Source of the DNA: Neobacillus sp. Marseille-Q6967
Lineage (GTDB): Bacteria > Bacillota > Bacilli > Bacillales > Cytobacillaceae
Reading direction: 5' to 3'
NCBI RefSeq assembly: GCF_946151075.1
Contig: NZ_OX267715.1
Span: 1,713,881-1,777,880, forward strand
DNA: 64,000 nucleotides
A model generated the notes under the pieces. That model saw only the letters and a list, made by a program, of their open reading frames with translations, searched no databases and was not told the origin of the DNA. Below are positions 1 through 8,781 of the stretch, one piece after another (position 1 is the stretch's first letter; every line of letters starts with the position of its first letter). Made by a program: the position numbers and the translations under genes.

Positions 1-205
1 TTTTTTGGTCCTCCCATTGAAAAAGGTTAGAGCGGCTTAGGTTTTGTCCGAAAATTATATACAAGATAAAGCCAAATATAGGCATGAAAAATAGAACGAA
101 TAACCAGGCCCATGAGGAAACAGCTTCTCGCCTTTCCCGAAAAGTAACAATAATCGCCAAAAAAATATTCAGTATAATAATTAACCATAAGAAAGTAATC
201 AACAC
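1..205 (-). CDS. cls: Cardiolipin synthase, N-terminal part (cut by window edge)
   Basis: Reading the minus strand from a GTG at 205 gives an open frame running off the left edge. It encodes a hydrophobic segment, then the motif FRERREAVSSWAW and FGQNLSR at the end of a second membrane segment. This is the two-helix PLDc_N domain that starts bacterial cardiolipin synthases; the catalytic HKD domains would lie outside the window. The GTG was chosen because AGAGG (216-220) sits about 9 nt upstream. A TTG at 223 is in frame but has no ribosome site. The full enzyme would join two phosphatidylglycerol molecules into cardiolipin at the membrane. The family call is firm; only 68 codons are visible. 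Confidence 0.82.
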   Translation of the reverse strand, partial: MLITFLWLIIILNIFLAIIVTFRERREAVSSWAWLFVLFFMPIFGFILYIIFGQNLSRSNLFQWEDQK

Positions 206-310
206 GAAATGAATTCCTCTCAAGAAAAGATATTAATAATAGTTTATCTATTTGATTTTTCTTTACTCTTGAAATGTAGTTTTTTCCAAAAATAAAGGAA
301 CGGGCTCTTT

Positions 311-1180
311 TTATTTTGCCTTAAAAACGCATGTCACCCATTCATTACTTTGCTTCCATTCCTTCAACCCGAATCCAGCATCTTTAAATAAAGTCACAAC
401 GTGATGGTAATTCCATTCCAGCATGCCTGACAATAAAAACGTACTGCCCTTGCAATCTAAGAGTCTTTGGGCCTTAAGGATATCAATATTTTCCTGTGTT
501 CCGATATTAAGAAAAATCCAATTATAATCTTTATTAATTCGATTCATGTTCTTGATTAGGTCACTTTGAAACACATTCACCGGCATCACTCCATTTAATT
601 CACACTGATATAGAATTTCCCGCTCGACCGGTTGAATGTCATATGTTTCGATAAGGTTTGCTCCCCTAAGGGCGGCAGCAACGCTTAACACCCCTGAACC
701 GGCTCCAATGTCAGCAACACTCAATCCTGTAAAATCATGTTTTAATATGAAGGACAGACAATCTTTTGTGGTTTCATGATAACCTGTACCAAAATTCCCT
801 TGGGAGTCTAGTACAATCCGCTTTTCTTTGTCGTAATGGTTCTTCCTGTCTGGAGTGGTGATCACCCAGCCATTTTCAAGAAAAATATCATCGAAAGTTT
901 GCTGGAAATTCAGTTCATTTACTTCCTTCATAACAAGACCAGATTCATCAATGTTTAATAATTCTACTAAGTTACGTCGCTCTTTCGCTTCGACATAATC
1001 ATTGATATAGATATTAAGTTCAGTTGTTTCATTTTTCTTCTCAACAAAGTCATAGCCGTTGGCATCTGTTACCACATCTAAAGGAATCTCGTAAAAGGTT
1101 TGGTAATAGCCTTTTTGATATAAATGCGTAATGATTCTATCGATCTTTTTTGTTGGGAGTTTTACGGTAATGGCATACAT
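311..1180 (-). CDS. PrmA-like SAM-dependent methyltransferase
   Basis: 289 residues from the ATG at 1180, chosen because AGGAG lies directly upstream; the open frame continues to 1357 without a ribosome site. The C-terminal half is a class I methyltransferase: FGTGYHETT (residues 130-138) followed by DIGAGSG (157-163), the arrangement of ribosomal protein L11 methyltransferase PrmA, where the usual motif is FGTGTHPTT. The N-terminal 100 residues resemble a PrmA substrate-recognition domain only loosely. The Y-H-E substitution and divergent N-terminus suggest a PrmA paralogue with another protein or small-molecule substrate. Canonical bacillar PrmA sits beside dnaJ/rsmE, which are absent here. 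Substrate unknown. Confidence 0.7.
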   Translation of the reverse strand: MYAITVKLPTKKIDRIITHLYQKGYYQTFYEIPLDVVTDANGYDFVEKKNETTELNIYINDYVEAKERRNLVELLNIDESGLVMKEVNELNFQQTFDDIFLENGWVITTPDRKNHYDKEKRIVLDSQGNFGTGYHETTKDCLSFILKHDFTGLSVADIGAGSGVLSVAAALRGANLIETYDIQPVEREILYQCELNGVMPVNVFQSDLIKNMNRINKDYNWIFLNIGTQENIDILKAQRLLDCKGSTFLLSGMLEWNYHHVVTLFKDAGFGLKEWKQSNEWVTCVFKAK

Positions 1181-1363
1181 CGTTTTTCTCCTATCTGTTG
1201 GGCATGGAGTTAAAGCCAACATCGTCATTCTTTTTATCATTATCGCCAGTTGAAAAGAAAAGAAAACCATTTGGTGTGAGGTTTTTATTAAGTGAGAATG
1301 AATGGTGAACAAATAGTAAAACTGCTTCAACTTTAGAATGTTACGTGGTAGTGTCACCCCTAA

Positions 1364-1390
1364 AATAAGCGACCCTAAGGTCGCTTATTT
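1364..1390 (-). terminator. Rho-independent terminator after the germinant-receptor operon
   Basis: A perfect 12-bp stem, AAATAAGCGACC / GGTCGCTTATTT, with a CTAA loop lies 50 nt past the last gene of the ger operon. The AT-rich outer stem supplies the U tract on either strand. Almost the same hairpin (AATAAGCGACCCTAAGGTCGCTTAT) recurs at 8015-8040 behind an unrelated gene. Confidence 0.8.
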
Positions 1391-1439
1391 AACATATTTT
1401 ATGCGAATAACGTTTGCACCTGAGTTCTTAAACTGTCGC

Positions 1440-1640
1440 CTAAAAGTTGAATAAACTTTCAACAATGTGATTAAGACCAATTAACCTAAAACCTAAAATA
1501 TGTAACTCACTTAAACCAAAGGCTAGTATGAGTATGGAAAAGTATAAAAGGATTTCCTTTTTTTCTTTATTTCTCCATACTTGTCGAATATCAATTAATG
1601 CTACCGCGACAAATAAAATGATTAGTCCAACCGTTCCCAT
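1440..1640 (-). CDS. Small two-helix membrane protein of the ger operon (candidate D subunit)
   Basis: 66 residues, last gene of the germinant-receptor operon; its start overlaps the C-subunit stop by one base. There are two hydrophobic segments (about 3-17 and 30-47) split by a charged RNKEKKE loop. Small two-helix D proteins encoded in Bacillus germinant-receptor operons are known to modulate receptor function, and size, topology and position all fit. No enzyme motif is present. The D-subunit assignment is inferred from context rather than a recognised sequence signature. Confidence 0.6.
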   Translation of the reverse strand: MGTVGLIILFVAVALIDIRQVWRNKEKKEILLYFSILILAFGLSELHILGFRLIGLNHIVESLFNF

Positions 1641-2797
1641 TATGGTTCAACTTCCCTTATCTTAACTTGTGTTGGTTCAATTACCAGCCCCGATCTTCTA
1701 ACGTTTGACTCAATCTTCATGTTAAAGACGACATCATTTAGATAATCTTTATTTTTCCCTCTTTTTGCCCACACCTCAGGATAAAATCTCCTTACTTCTT
1801 TTCCAATGCCATAAATATCTGATTGTAGTTCTTTGGCTGTATTAAATTCCTTTTGAACATAAATCTTAATATTCTTCGATATTTCTTTCTCAATGTATTT
1901 TATGTTCTCCTTTTCAAGCAAATCAGTTGAACACGATTGATCAATTACATTTCCTTCTAAACTAATATCCATTTTCATTTCTATTTGATTATTCTTAACA
2001 CGTGGTATAAGTTTATTTGTAAAATCCGTGACTAAAAAAACGAATTTCTCGTTATCCGAATTTGGACACGTTCCTTGTATAGTTGCATAGTTTAGTTCAT
2101 TAAAGACTATCTCTGTTCCCATCGTGCTAGACCCATCAATATATCCAACCATCTTATCACTCTTAAAAACGGCAACTCCATTTAATTGATAAGTTTCTAT
2201 CTTACCTCTAATTTTTTTGGAATCGATAACGTCAAGGACAGAATCCACACCAGGTGTTAAAAGTTGAGCTGTAAAATCCCTGAGCTTAATTCTTCTTGCT
2301 GATATTTGCCTCATCTTTGATCCATCTAGTATATCAGCCATAGCTTTTGAGGATATATTACCAAGTTCTATTTTCTGGTTTAATAAGTCTTCCGCTGACC
2401 CTTTTGTCACAACTACGTAAGACCCGGCCCTGCTATCTCGATCCCGTTCAAACCATGTTAATAATGGAGCTAACCCTTCTCTCGCTAGTGATTCACTAAA
2501 TATAATGATTTGTAAATGTGCCCAATACAAACGTCTCGGCGAGATTTTGTTCAGATTTTCAATGGCCATCATCACCGTTTTTCCCTTTCCTGTAACGGAC
2601 CAGGTAGGGAGTTCCGAACCAGAGCCTTTTCCTCCTTCTGGTGCGGGTTTAATAACTTGTGCGGTCACTTTATATAATCCTTGGGCTCCTTTATCAATTC
2701 CCACCCCTACTACCACCGCTACTTGGTTTAACTCTTTTTTATCCCAACACCCAGACAGAAGAATTATACAGATTATGACAAATAATAACCTGACCAT
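1640..2797 (-). CDS. Spore germination lipoprotein, GerC/GerKC family
   Basis: 385 residues. The signal peptide ends in the lipobox LLSGC (Cys17), followed by WDKKELN, the hallmark start of mature Ger(x)C proteins. C subunits are lipoproteins on the outer face of the inner spore membrane and form the germinant receptor with the A and B subunits. The gene starts 14 nt after the A subunit (GGAG upstream of the ATG) and overlaps the next small gene by 1 nt, so translation is likely coupled. Length is normal for the family (370-400). Which germinant is sensed cannot be read from the sequence. Confidence 0.93.
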   Translation of the reverse strand: MVRLLFVIICIILLSGCWDKKELNQVAVVVGVGIDKGAQGLYKVTAQVIKPAPEGGKGSGSELPTWSVTGKGKTVMMAIENLNKISPRRLYWAHLQIIIFSESLAREGLAPLLTWFERDRDSRAGSYVVVTKGSAEDLLNQKIELGNISSKAMADILDGSKMRQISARRIKLRDFTAQLLTPGVDSVLDVIDSKKIRGKIETYQLNGVAVFKSDKMVGYIDGSSTMGTEIVFNELNYATIQGTCPNSDNEKFVFLVTDFTNKLIPRVKNNQIEMKMDISLEGNVIDQSCSTDLLEKENIKYIEKEISKNIKIYVQKEFNTAKELQSDIYGIGKEVRRFYPEVWAKRGKNKDYLNDVVFNMKIESNVRRSGLVIEPTQVKIREVEP

Positions 2798-2811
2798 ACT
2801 ACCTTCTCCTT

Positions 2812-4305
2812 TTATGTGGAATCTCTGCTATTATCTTGAAGTCTAGTTTGATTTTCTTTTGCAATTTCAGTTGGTCTTTTTTTCATATTCCACCAAGGTG
2901 TTCGGACGAATACATCTCTCCAGTTCTCCTTATGGACCGGAACCAATGGTGATAGATATGGGACACTAAACGAACGTAACGTATTTAGATGAACAAAGAT
3001 AAATATTAATCCGAAAATTAAGCCAAAAGCACCTAGAACGGCAGATAGTATAATTAAACTAAATCTTATTAACCGTGAGGCAATAGATAAATTATACGAC
3101 GGGGTCGTAAACGAGCAGATTGCCGTAAGTGAAACGACAATAACGGTCGCTTGCCCCACTAGCCCAGCATCCACTGCAGCTTGTCCTAGTACGAGTCCTC
3201 CAACAATGGAAACCGCTGCACCAATGGTTTTAGGGAGCCTTAAACTAGCTTCCCTTAATATCTCAAATGTCAGCTCCATTAATAAGATTTCAACGGCAAC
3301 ACCATAAGGTACCCCTTCTCTTTGTCCAGTTAATGCAATAAGTAAGGGTGTTGGTATCATTTCCTGATGATAGGTTAGAACAGCTACATAAAAACCAGGA
3401 AGCACAAACGATAGGAGGAAGGTAAAGCTTCTCAATAATTTTAAAAAACTGGAGAAATCATAACGTTGATAATAGTCCTCATTGGATGTTAGAAACAATC
3501 CAATAGTAGAAGGAACTAACAATGCAGCGGGCGTACCATCTACTAAAATGCCGACTCTTCCTTCCAAAAGTCCTGCTGCTATTCGATCAGGTCTCTCTGA
3601 GTTAAATATTGTAGGAAAAGGTGTATAACCCCGAGGGTCTTCAATCATTTCTTCTATATATAGAGAATCTAAGATACCGTCAATATCAATTTTTTCAAGT
3701 CGGGATTTTACTTCTTTATAAATTTCCTCCTTAGCTACACCCTCAATATAAAGAATCGCGATTGGCGTTTTGGTCACTTTCCCAAGTGATAGTTTCGCAA
3801 CCTTTAGCTTACCCGAATGAATTCTTTTCCGAACTAAACCAATGTTTGTCATTAATGATTCGTTAAACGATTCTCTTGGTCCCCGAACGACTGACTCCAC
3901 ATTAGATTCGGAGACAGTCCGCCTCTCCCCTCCAGCCGTATTCGCTGCAATCGCTATTCTTTCTCCTTCCTTGAGGACAATTGTATATCCTTGGACAAGA
4001 AATTCAAAAAGTTTCTCAAAGGTATCAATACAGGCTGACTGTTTTGTAGTAATGTGCCATTCCTCTAACGGCTTTGACATATTCTTAAATAAATCCTCTA
4101 ACACATGCTCTTCTATTGAATCTTTGTTAGTAAGGCTATCTAAGTAAACAATGGCAAGCTTCTTATCATTCATAAATCGGATTGATAGGTCAGACTCTTC
4201 CCCAAAGTATTCTTTTAGCCGTTCGACATTCTCCAACAAATGAACGTTTAAATTATTTTCCTCAGCATTCGTTTTTTTTCTTTCAGTTGACCGGTTTCTT
4301 AACAT
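2812..4305 (-). CDS. Spore germination receptor A subunit, GerA family
   Basis: 497 residues, normal for GerAA-type proteins. A hydrophilic N-terminal domain of about 240 residues is followed by several membrane helices, with the family motifs DGTPAALLVPS and the conserved Pro/Gly-rich stretch around VLPGFYVAVLTYHQEMIPT. A subunits are integral inner-spore-membrane proteins that take part in signal transduction or ion release after germinant binding. The gene begins 6 nt downstream of the B-subunit stop with GGGAG upstream. The order B-A-C is less usual than A-B-C. No damage seen. Confidence 0.93.
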   Translation of the reverse strand: MLRNRSTERKKTNAEENNLNVHLLENVERLKEYFGEESDLSIRFMNDKKLAIVYLDSLTNKDSIEEHVLEDLFKNMSKPLEEWHITTKQSACIDTFEKLFEFLVQGYTIVLKEGERIAIAANTAGGERRTVSESNVESVVRGPRESFNESLMTNIGLVRKRIHSGKLKVAKLSLGKVTKTPIAILYIEGVAKEEIYKEVKSRLEKIDIDGILDSLYIEEMIEDPRGYTPFPTIFNSERPDRIAAGLLEGRVGILVDGTPAALLVPSTIGLFLTSNEDYYQRYDFSSFLKLLRSFTFLLSFVLPGFYVAVLTYHQEMIPTPLLIALTGQREGVPYGVAVEILLMELTFEILREASLRLPKTIGAAVSIVGGLVLGQAAVDAGLVGQATVIVVSLTAICSFTTPSYNLSIASRLIRFSLIILSAVLGAFGLIFGLIFIFVHLNTLRSFSVPYLSPLVPVHKENWRDVFVRTPWWNMKKRPTEIAKENQTRLQDNSRDST

Positions 4306-4311
4306 GATTCT

Positions 4312-5409
4312 TTAGCTCCCTTCATTTGTCCTCCTGATCTTCCTAATCTGACTTACGATTAGAAGTATGAAAGGAAATACTAAACCTAGAAGGGTTGAAT
4401 AGAATGGGTAAATATCTCTTTGAAAACGATAAATTCCAATTAAATCCTCACTATTTATAATAGAAACGATAGCTATTAGAGCAGATACGGGACCAACTAA
4501 AATCACGTAATCTTTGATATGAAATAACTGTGCAATGCCAACGACAAGGGCATATAAAAACAAAGATACTTTCGTAAATGATCCTAATGCCCACAGCATC
4601 ACTCCAATAATATCTAATCGTTGCAAGGCACCTATTTCAATATCACGAAGCATTTGGAAGGTTGGAAAATATAAACCAACTGAACGCTCTTCACCAAAAA
4701 TGGCGATAACCCCAGTTAATGGCCCTATAAACATTCCAATTAAAATTAACATCGTGAAAATTGTGTATTTTTTTAGACTTTTAGTCGAGGAGACATTGGC
4801 AAATATCATACTTAAAACAAAAAACGAACTGTAAACTGATGTTATACTCAGTGTGCCAAGTAAAACTGAGTCTAGTCCATTTTCTAAAACAGGTAAAAAA
4901 TTCCGATAATCCTTATCCTTATGAGTCAGTATGGAAGCAACAATTCCAATCGGAATCATCATCACTAAAAAAGCCTGATTTGTTCTTGCTAATACCTCAA
5001 GACGGTTCCTGACAGCATAAGCTGCAAGAATTAGGATGGCGATTAGAAAAACAACAATTGGTGTCCGTGGAGTTATAGCTGAGGTATAGAATTCTCCAAA
5101 ACCTCTAATTGAAAGGGTAGCTTCGTGCAAAAAATAAAGAAGAAACATGACGACGAAAATCTTTCCTATCCATTTTCCTAATATTAACTGTGTATATTCG
5201 ATAAGAGTGCATCCATTAAATCTCTGTGCTAAAATTGAAACGAATAACCCAATCAGGACGGCCGGAACACTCGCAAATAGTAATGCTATCCAGCTATCCC
5301 TCCCGGCATAATGAGTTATGATTGGAATATAAAGTAAATGCCCCGTGACAGTCACACTGGAAACACCAAGCATTAATGCTTGAATCTTTGAGATCTTAAC
5401 AAGTTCCAA
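4312..5409 (-). CDS. Spore germination receptor B subunit, endospore-permease (GerAB/GerKB) family
   Basis: 365 residues, ten or so hydrophobic segments, of the APC-type endospore permease family that binds the germinant in the receptor complex. Family hallmarks include the N-terminal KISKIQALMLGVSSV stretch and the second-helix region with WIALL. The TTG start at 5409 is preceded by GAGAGG at 8 nt. This is the first gene of a B-A-C-D transcript. Ger operons are normally read by the forespore sigma-G RNA polymerase, but I could not locate a convincing sigma-G promoter upstream. Confidence 0.92.
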   Translation of the reverse strand: MELVKISKIQALMLGVSSVTVTGHLLYIPIITHYAGRDSWIALLFASVPAVLIGLFVSILAQRFNGCTLIEYTQLILGKWIGKIFVVMFLLYFLHEATLSIRGFGEFYTSAITPRTPIVVFLIAILILAAYAVRNRLEVLARTNQAFLVMMIPIGIVASILTHKDKDYRNFLPVLENGLDSVLLGTLSITSVYSSFFVLSMIFANVSSTKSLKKYTIFTMLILIGMFIGPLTGVIAIFGEERSVGLYFPTFQMLRDIEIGALQRLDIIGVMLWALGSFTKVSLFLYALVVGIAQLFHIKDYVILVGPVSALIAIVSIINSEDLIGIYRFQRDIYPFYSTLLGLVFPFILLIVSQIRKIRRTNEGS

Positions 5410-5500
5410 ATTTACAACCTCTCAATTCCTATTTTGGATAAAAATGTTATATTTAACTTCCCACAAATAGTTTGGATTATTCGCCAATCCTTCTAAATAT

Positions 5501-5534
5501 AAAAAGCAGTTCAAATAGTTTGAACCGCTTTTTG
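5501..5534 (-). terminator. Terminator between the DoxX-like gene and the ger operon
   Basis: Stem AAAAAGC.GTTCAAA / TTTGAAC.GCTTTTT with a TAG loop and one mismatch, starting 4 nt after the DoxX-like stop. On the minus strand it is followed by T-rich sequence. It separates that gene from the downstream ger operon. Confidence 0.75.
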
Positions 5535-5537
5535 TTT

Positions 5538-6533
5538 TTATGCAAATCGATAATAAATCAATAAAAAAGTGGATAGAACGAAAATGAAATTCAAAAATAC
5601 AAAGATGAATTGATCTAATTTTGTTTTATGCATCTTAATGGGCGGGTTGTAGAATGAGACACCTTCAATAATAAATATCAGTAACACAATATGAATCATG
5701 AAATGACCAATGATTTCTGTCATTCCAAATAGCATTGTTGTTGAGATAAAGATTACTGTTACCACTAACCCGAGCACCCTATTAAGAATACCGACAACCA
5801 GTAAATAACCGACAACGAATTCGATAAATGCTGCCATTACCACAAAGATCCCTGGTTCAAAGCCAAAAGTAGGTACATGGTGATTGGCCACGATATCTAA
5901 CGCCATACTTGGATAGACCCATTTTTCAACCGCGACCCAACTTAAAGATAAACCTGTCCCTAAATAAAGGAACGGAAAGCCTGCATTTTCTAACTTTGTG
6001 TTACCCACCAATAAGACTCCAATAATCGCTACATAAAATCCGTAATCTAACATATAGAAAATGCCATGATGAATGGTCACATAGATAAATAATCCAAATA
6101 AAATGGATGCCCCCATTTTTGTTGCAATATGATGAGGAATTAGCAGCAATCCGATAGTAATCCATATCATGACCACAACAAAACTATTATCGACATGAAA
6201 TTCGGGAGCAAATAATGTTCCATTGATTACTTGAAGCATTAACGCAGCAGCTGTCCCGTATTTTAACAGGTATCTTGAATACTTCCTTAAACTCGAGAGG
6301 CGGTCCTCCCACTTTTTCACGATTCCCCATTCCGCCATTTTGGGGATAATTAAAGTTAATGAAGCTAACACAATGGCGGCGACTAAAGTTAATAGCATAA
6401 AAATAGGTGATAATATCTGTTCAATTGACTCCTTTTGTGGAGCTACATTTGTGAACCACTTCACATGAGCATCTGTAAAAAAAGGTGTCATAATAAGTCC
6501 GACTAACAATAGAATTTGAAAGATCTTTTTCAT
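5538..6533 (-). CDS. Multi-pass membrane protein, DoxX-like
   Basis: 331 residues. An N-terminal signal-like helix precedes DAHVKWF; then come eight or more hydrophobic segments. The general layout (repeated four-helix units, small polar loops, a WVAVEKWVYP stretch) resembles DoxX / terminal-oxidase-subunit-like membrane proteins, but no catalytic motif can be named. The ATG at 6533 has GGGGG upstream. It is a single gene with its own terminator. Function unknown; DoxX-like is a structural impression and the weakest part of the call. Confidence 0.45.
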   Translation of the reverse strand: MKKIFQILLLVGLIMTPFFTDAHVKWFTNVAPQKESIEQILSPIFMLLTLVAAIVLASLTLIIPKMAEWGIVKKWEDRLSSLRKYSRYLLKYGTAAALMLQVINGTLFAPEFHVDNSFVVVMIWITIGLLLIPHHIATKMGASILFGLFIYVTIHHGIFYMLDYGFYVAIIGVLLVGNTKLENAGFPFLYLGTGLSLSWVAVEKWVYPSMALDIVANHHVPTFGFEPGIFVVMAAFIEFVVGYLLVVGILNRVLGLVVTVIFISTTMLFGMTEIIGHFMIHIVLLIFIIEGVSFYNPPIKMHKTKLDQFIFVFLNFIFVLSTFLLIYYRFA

Positions 6534-6659
6534 CTGTAATCCCCCTAGATAATATATACAACATGACTATAGTGATAATATAACAGGAATATTTTCTTCA
6601 TGACCATCCTATTATTGAACATTATGTGAAATCCTTCACATAATTGAACGTGTTATTTT

Positions 6660-6694
6660 AGGCACCTACCATTCTAATGGATTGGTAGGTGCCT
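6660..6694. repeat. Intergenic hairpin without a U tract
   Basis: AGGCACCTACCA and TGGTAGGTGCCT form a perfect 12-bp inverted repeat around an 11-nt loop between the DoxX-like gene and the DsbA-like gene. Neither strand continues with a T run, so it is not a typical terminator. It may be a small dispersed repeat or a protein-binding site. The remaining intergenic sequence (6695-6825) shows nothing else. Confidence 0.5.
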
Positions 6695-6825
6695 CGAACT
6701 CTCCTAATTTCGGTTAAAATCAAATGACGGAAATTATTCGAATACTAGAAAAACGATTCTTTAGAACCCCTACTTTTTAGAAATTTCATAGTGATCGTCA
6801 TCATAACTCATTCCATCTTGGATGT

Positions 6826-7467
6826 TTAACCTGTGGTTTTATTTTCTGCAACGACTTTTTTCAATGCTTGAAAAATTGTCTCCGTTGGCTGCGCACCCGT
6901 AAGGGCATACTTTTTATTAATCAGAAAGAATGGGACACCTGTAATACGATATTGTTGTGCTGTTTGCTCATCCGCTCGAACCTCGTCTGCCATCTCGTCA
7001 CTTGCCAGCATTTTTACGACTTCTTCACGGTTTAACCCTACTTCTACTGCCAGCTCCCTTAACGTTTCATGATCAGCTATATGTTTGGATTCGGTAAAAT
7101 GGGCACGTAAAATTCGCTCGGTCATTTCTTTCATTAAGCCCTTTTGTTTGGCAAACATCGTCAAACGGTGAGCATCAAAGGTGTTCGTTAAAATCAGGGT
7201 ATCCATTTGATAATTCAATCCAACATCCTTCGCCATTTGTACCATGCGTTCAGTATTAGCCTTTGATTGAGCGATGCTCATACCATATTTCTTCGCTAAT
7301 ACTTCATATATATTTTCTTTTATATCCCGGGAAGCTGTTGGATCCAATTCGAAGCATCGATAGGTCACTTCAATCGGGTGGTTAATCTGCTTAATGGCGT
7401 CCTCCAGACGCCTTTTGCCAATATAGCAGAATGGTCAAGCAAAATCCGTCCACATTTCGATATGCAT
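6826..7467 (-). CDS. DsbA/FrnE-family thiol oxidoreductase with in-frame UGA (probable selenoprotein, U-P-F-C)
   Basis: From ATG 7467 (GGAGGGGG upstream) the frame reads MHIEMWTDFA, then TGA (7435-7437), then PFCYIGKRRLEDAI and onward for 213 codons. The TGA stands at the first cysteine of the DsbA/FrnE active site (normally CPFC), giving U11-P-F-C14. Downstream features fit the family: helical insertion, cis-Pro segment ITGVPFFLIN, and total length. Twenty-two nt past the TGA a 6-bp hairpin, GGCGTC-TGGAG-GACGCC (7396-7412), has the loop G expected of a bacterial SECIS. A conventional call would start at 7368 and lose the active site. The reading frame is otherwise perfect, which argues against a pseudogene. 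Likely role: cytosolic thiol/disulfide or selenol redox chemistry. Confidence 0.85.
7396..7412 (-). promoter_or_regulatory. Putative bacterial SECIS of the DsbA-like gene
   Basis: GGCGTC-TGGAG-GACGCC: six perfect pairs and a five-base loop with G at position 2, 22 nt after the in-frame TGA at 7435-7437. Distance, stem length and loop G all fit the known requirements for SelB-dependent recoding in bacteria. Confidence 0.8.
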
Positions 7468-7626
7468 GTTATATCCCCCTCCAATTCGTTATTCTCGTAT
7501 AGTATAGGGGTAAAGGGGGTATTTTACACGCAACTTACTTAATCATTGTCAACTCTTATCATTTAGGCATAACCCTTGGCTTTACGGTTAAAATGATGAA
7601 GAAAAACTCTAGATGGAGGAACGACT

Positions 7627-8010
7627 ATGGTTGACAAACAAATGGAGAAAGAGTTACATGAGATTATTGAAAGAAGGAGCACTGGAAAGACAAGCTTTTC
7701 TGAATTTTTGGGAGAATTATCTAAAATCGGGATTATTCAATACGATATTGATGTTGCCACAGGTCAAGCCACGTACAAGGGCGAGCACACAGAGTTAAAA
7801 ACAGAACCTCAAGTTAACTTTGTGATTTCAAATCACTTTAATAGAAATCAAGCGATGCAAATAATCGCAAACATTACACTCCCCTTTTTAGACTTTCTAA
7901 GGGAGATCGCTAATGTGGGTATTACAACCTATAACGTAAATATTACCGAAAAAAAGGCTATTTACGTGGGGATGAATGGTGAACAAATAATAGAACCGCT
8001 CCAACTATAA
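7627..8010 (+). CDS. DUF1398-like small protein with internal duplication
   Basis: 127 residues. The ATG at 7627 is preceded by GGAGGA. The protein looks like two copies of one motif: FSEFLGELSKIGIIQYDIDV...ATYKG (about residues 24-57) and FLDFLREIANVGITTYNVNI...AIYVG (about 87-118). Each ends in a Y-x-G, as in DUF1398 proteins, for which no function is established. It stands alone with its own terminator. Codon use matches its neighbours. I would not assign a function. Confidence 0.55.
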   Translation: MVDKQMEKELHEIIERRSTGKTSFSEFLGELSKIGIIQYDIDVATGQATYKGEHTELKTEPQVNFVISNHFNRNQAMQIIANITLPFLDFLREIANVGITTYNVNITEKKAIYVGMNGEQIIEPLQL

Positions 8011-8012
8011 AA

Positions 8013-8040
8013 AAAATAAGCGACCCTAAGGTCGCTTATA
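8013..8040 (+). terminator. Terminator, near-identical to the one at 1364
   Basis: ATAAGCGACC-CTAA-GGTCGCTTAT follows the DUF1398-like stop after 3 nt, with an A-rich 5' side. The 25-base core is the same as the hairpin behind the ger operon, so this is a dispersed terminator sequence. Confidence 0.75.
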
Positions 8041-8155
8041 AATGTTCTTTTAATCTTTATTTTTCAAATCTAGTACGGGAGTTGTACCAAATTAATGTAT
8101 GATAAATATAATAGTAGTATTAAGAAATTAATAGACAAGCTGGGTGGTGATCAGA

Positions 8156-8773
8156 TTGGAACCTAAATGGCTGGATTGGTCAAAACAGCTTCAGTCCATT
8201 GCGCAGGCGGGACTAACCTATTCAAAAGACGTTTATGACTTGGAGAGATTTGAATTAATCAGAAAGATAAGTATTGAGATTTTAGCGCATCACACTAATA
8301 TTGAAATGCCTGTCATTAAAGATTTGTTTGCCAATGAAACAGGTTATGCAACACCAAAGGTTGATATTAGGGCTGTCGTCTTTAAGGACGGTAAAATATT
8401 AATGGTCCAGGAAAAGTCCGATGGTAAATGGGCTTTACCCGGCGGCTGGGCTGACATTGGACTAACCCCTAGTGAAGTAGCTGTAAAAGAAGTAAAAGAA
8501 GAATCGGGATTTGATGTAAAAGCGCTCAAATTATTGGCTGTAACCGATCATAAATGCCATCCGCATCCTCCTTCTCCTTATCATATTTATAAACTATTTA
8601 TCCATTGTGAAATAGTAGGCGGCGCGCCGGCCCAAGGCATAGAAACTAGCGGAGTCCAATTCTTTGAAGAAAATAAAATGCCTCCGCTATCAACAGCCCG
8701 AAATACAAAATCACAAATAGAAATGGCTTTTAAGTACTTAAAAAATCCACAAGAAAACGTTTATTTTGATTAA
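8156..8773 (+). CDS. Nudix hydrolase with N-terminal helical domain (ADP-ribose pyrophosphatase type)
   Basis: 205 residues from TTG 8156. This start was chosen because GGTGGTGATC, a near-perfect anti-16S match, ends 3 nt upstream; the GTG codons at 8144-8149 lie inside that site. Residues 1-65 form a helical N-terminal domain; the Nudix fold follows. The Nudix box (96-119) keeps the catalytic E112, E115 and E116 of R-E-x2-E-E, but has L103 and K111 where E and R are usual. Bacillus proteins of this design hydrolyse nucleoside diphosphate derivatives such as ADP-ribose. Single-gene unit, closed by a strong bidirectional terminator. Confidence 0.85.
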   Translation: MEPKWLDWSKQLQSIAQAGLTYSKDVYDLERFELIRKISIEILAHHTNIEMPVIKDLFANETGYATPKVDIRAVVFKDGKILMVQEKSDGKWALPGGWADIGLTPSEVAVKEVKEESGFDVKALKLLAVTDHKCHPHPPSPYHIYKLFIHCEIVGGAPAQGIETSGVQFFEENKMPPLSTARNTKSQIEMAFKYLKNPQENVYFD

Positions 8774-8781
8774 GAGTTTTA

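Noticed and set aside
6660..6694. Terminator
   Set aside because: A strong stem but no T run on either side; listed as a repeat instead.
6826..7467. DsbA-like gene as a pseudogene with a nonsense mutation
   Set aside because: The single stop is TGA at the catalytic Cys, the frame is otherwise intact, a SECIS-like hairpin follows, and three other genes show the same pattern.
7613..7798. Alternative frame overlapping the DUF1398-like gene
   Set aside because: It starts inside the ribosome-binding region of the real gene and its sequence has no family pattern; the 7627 frame has the duplicated motif.
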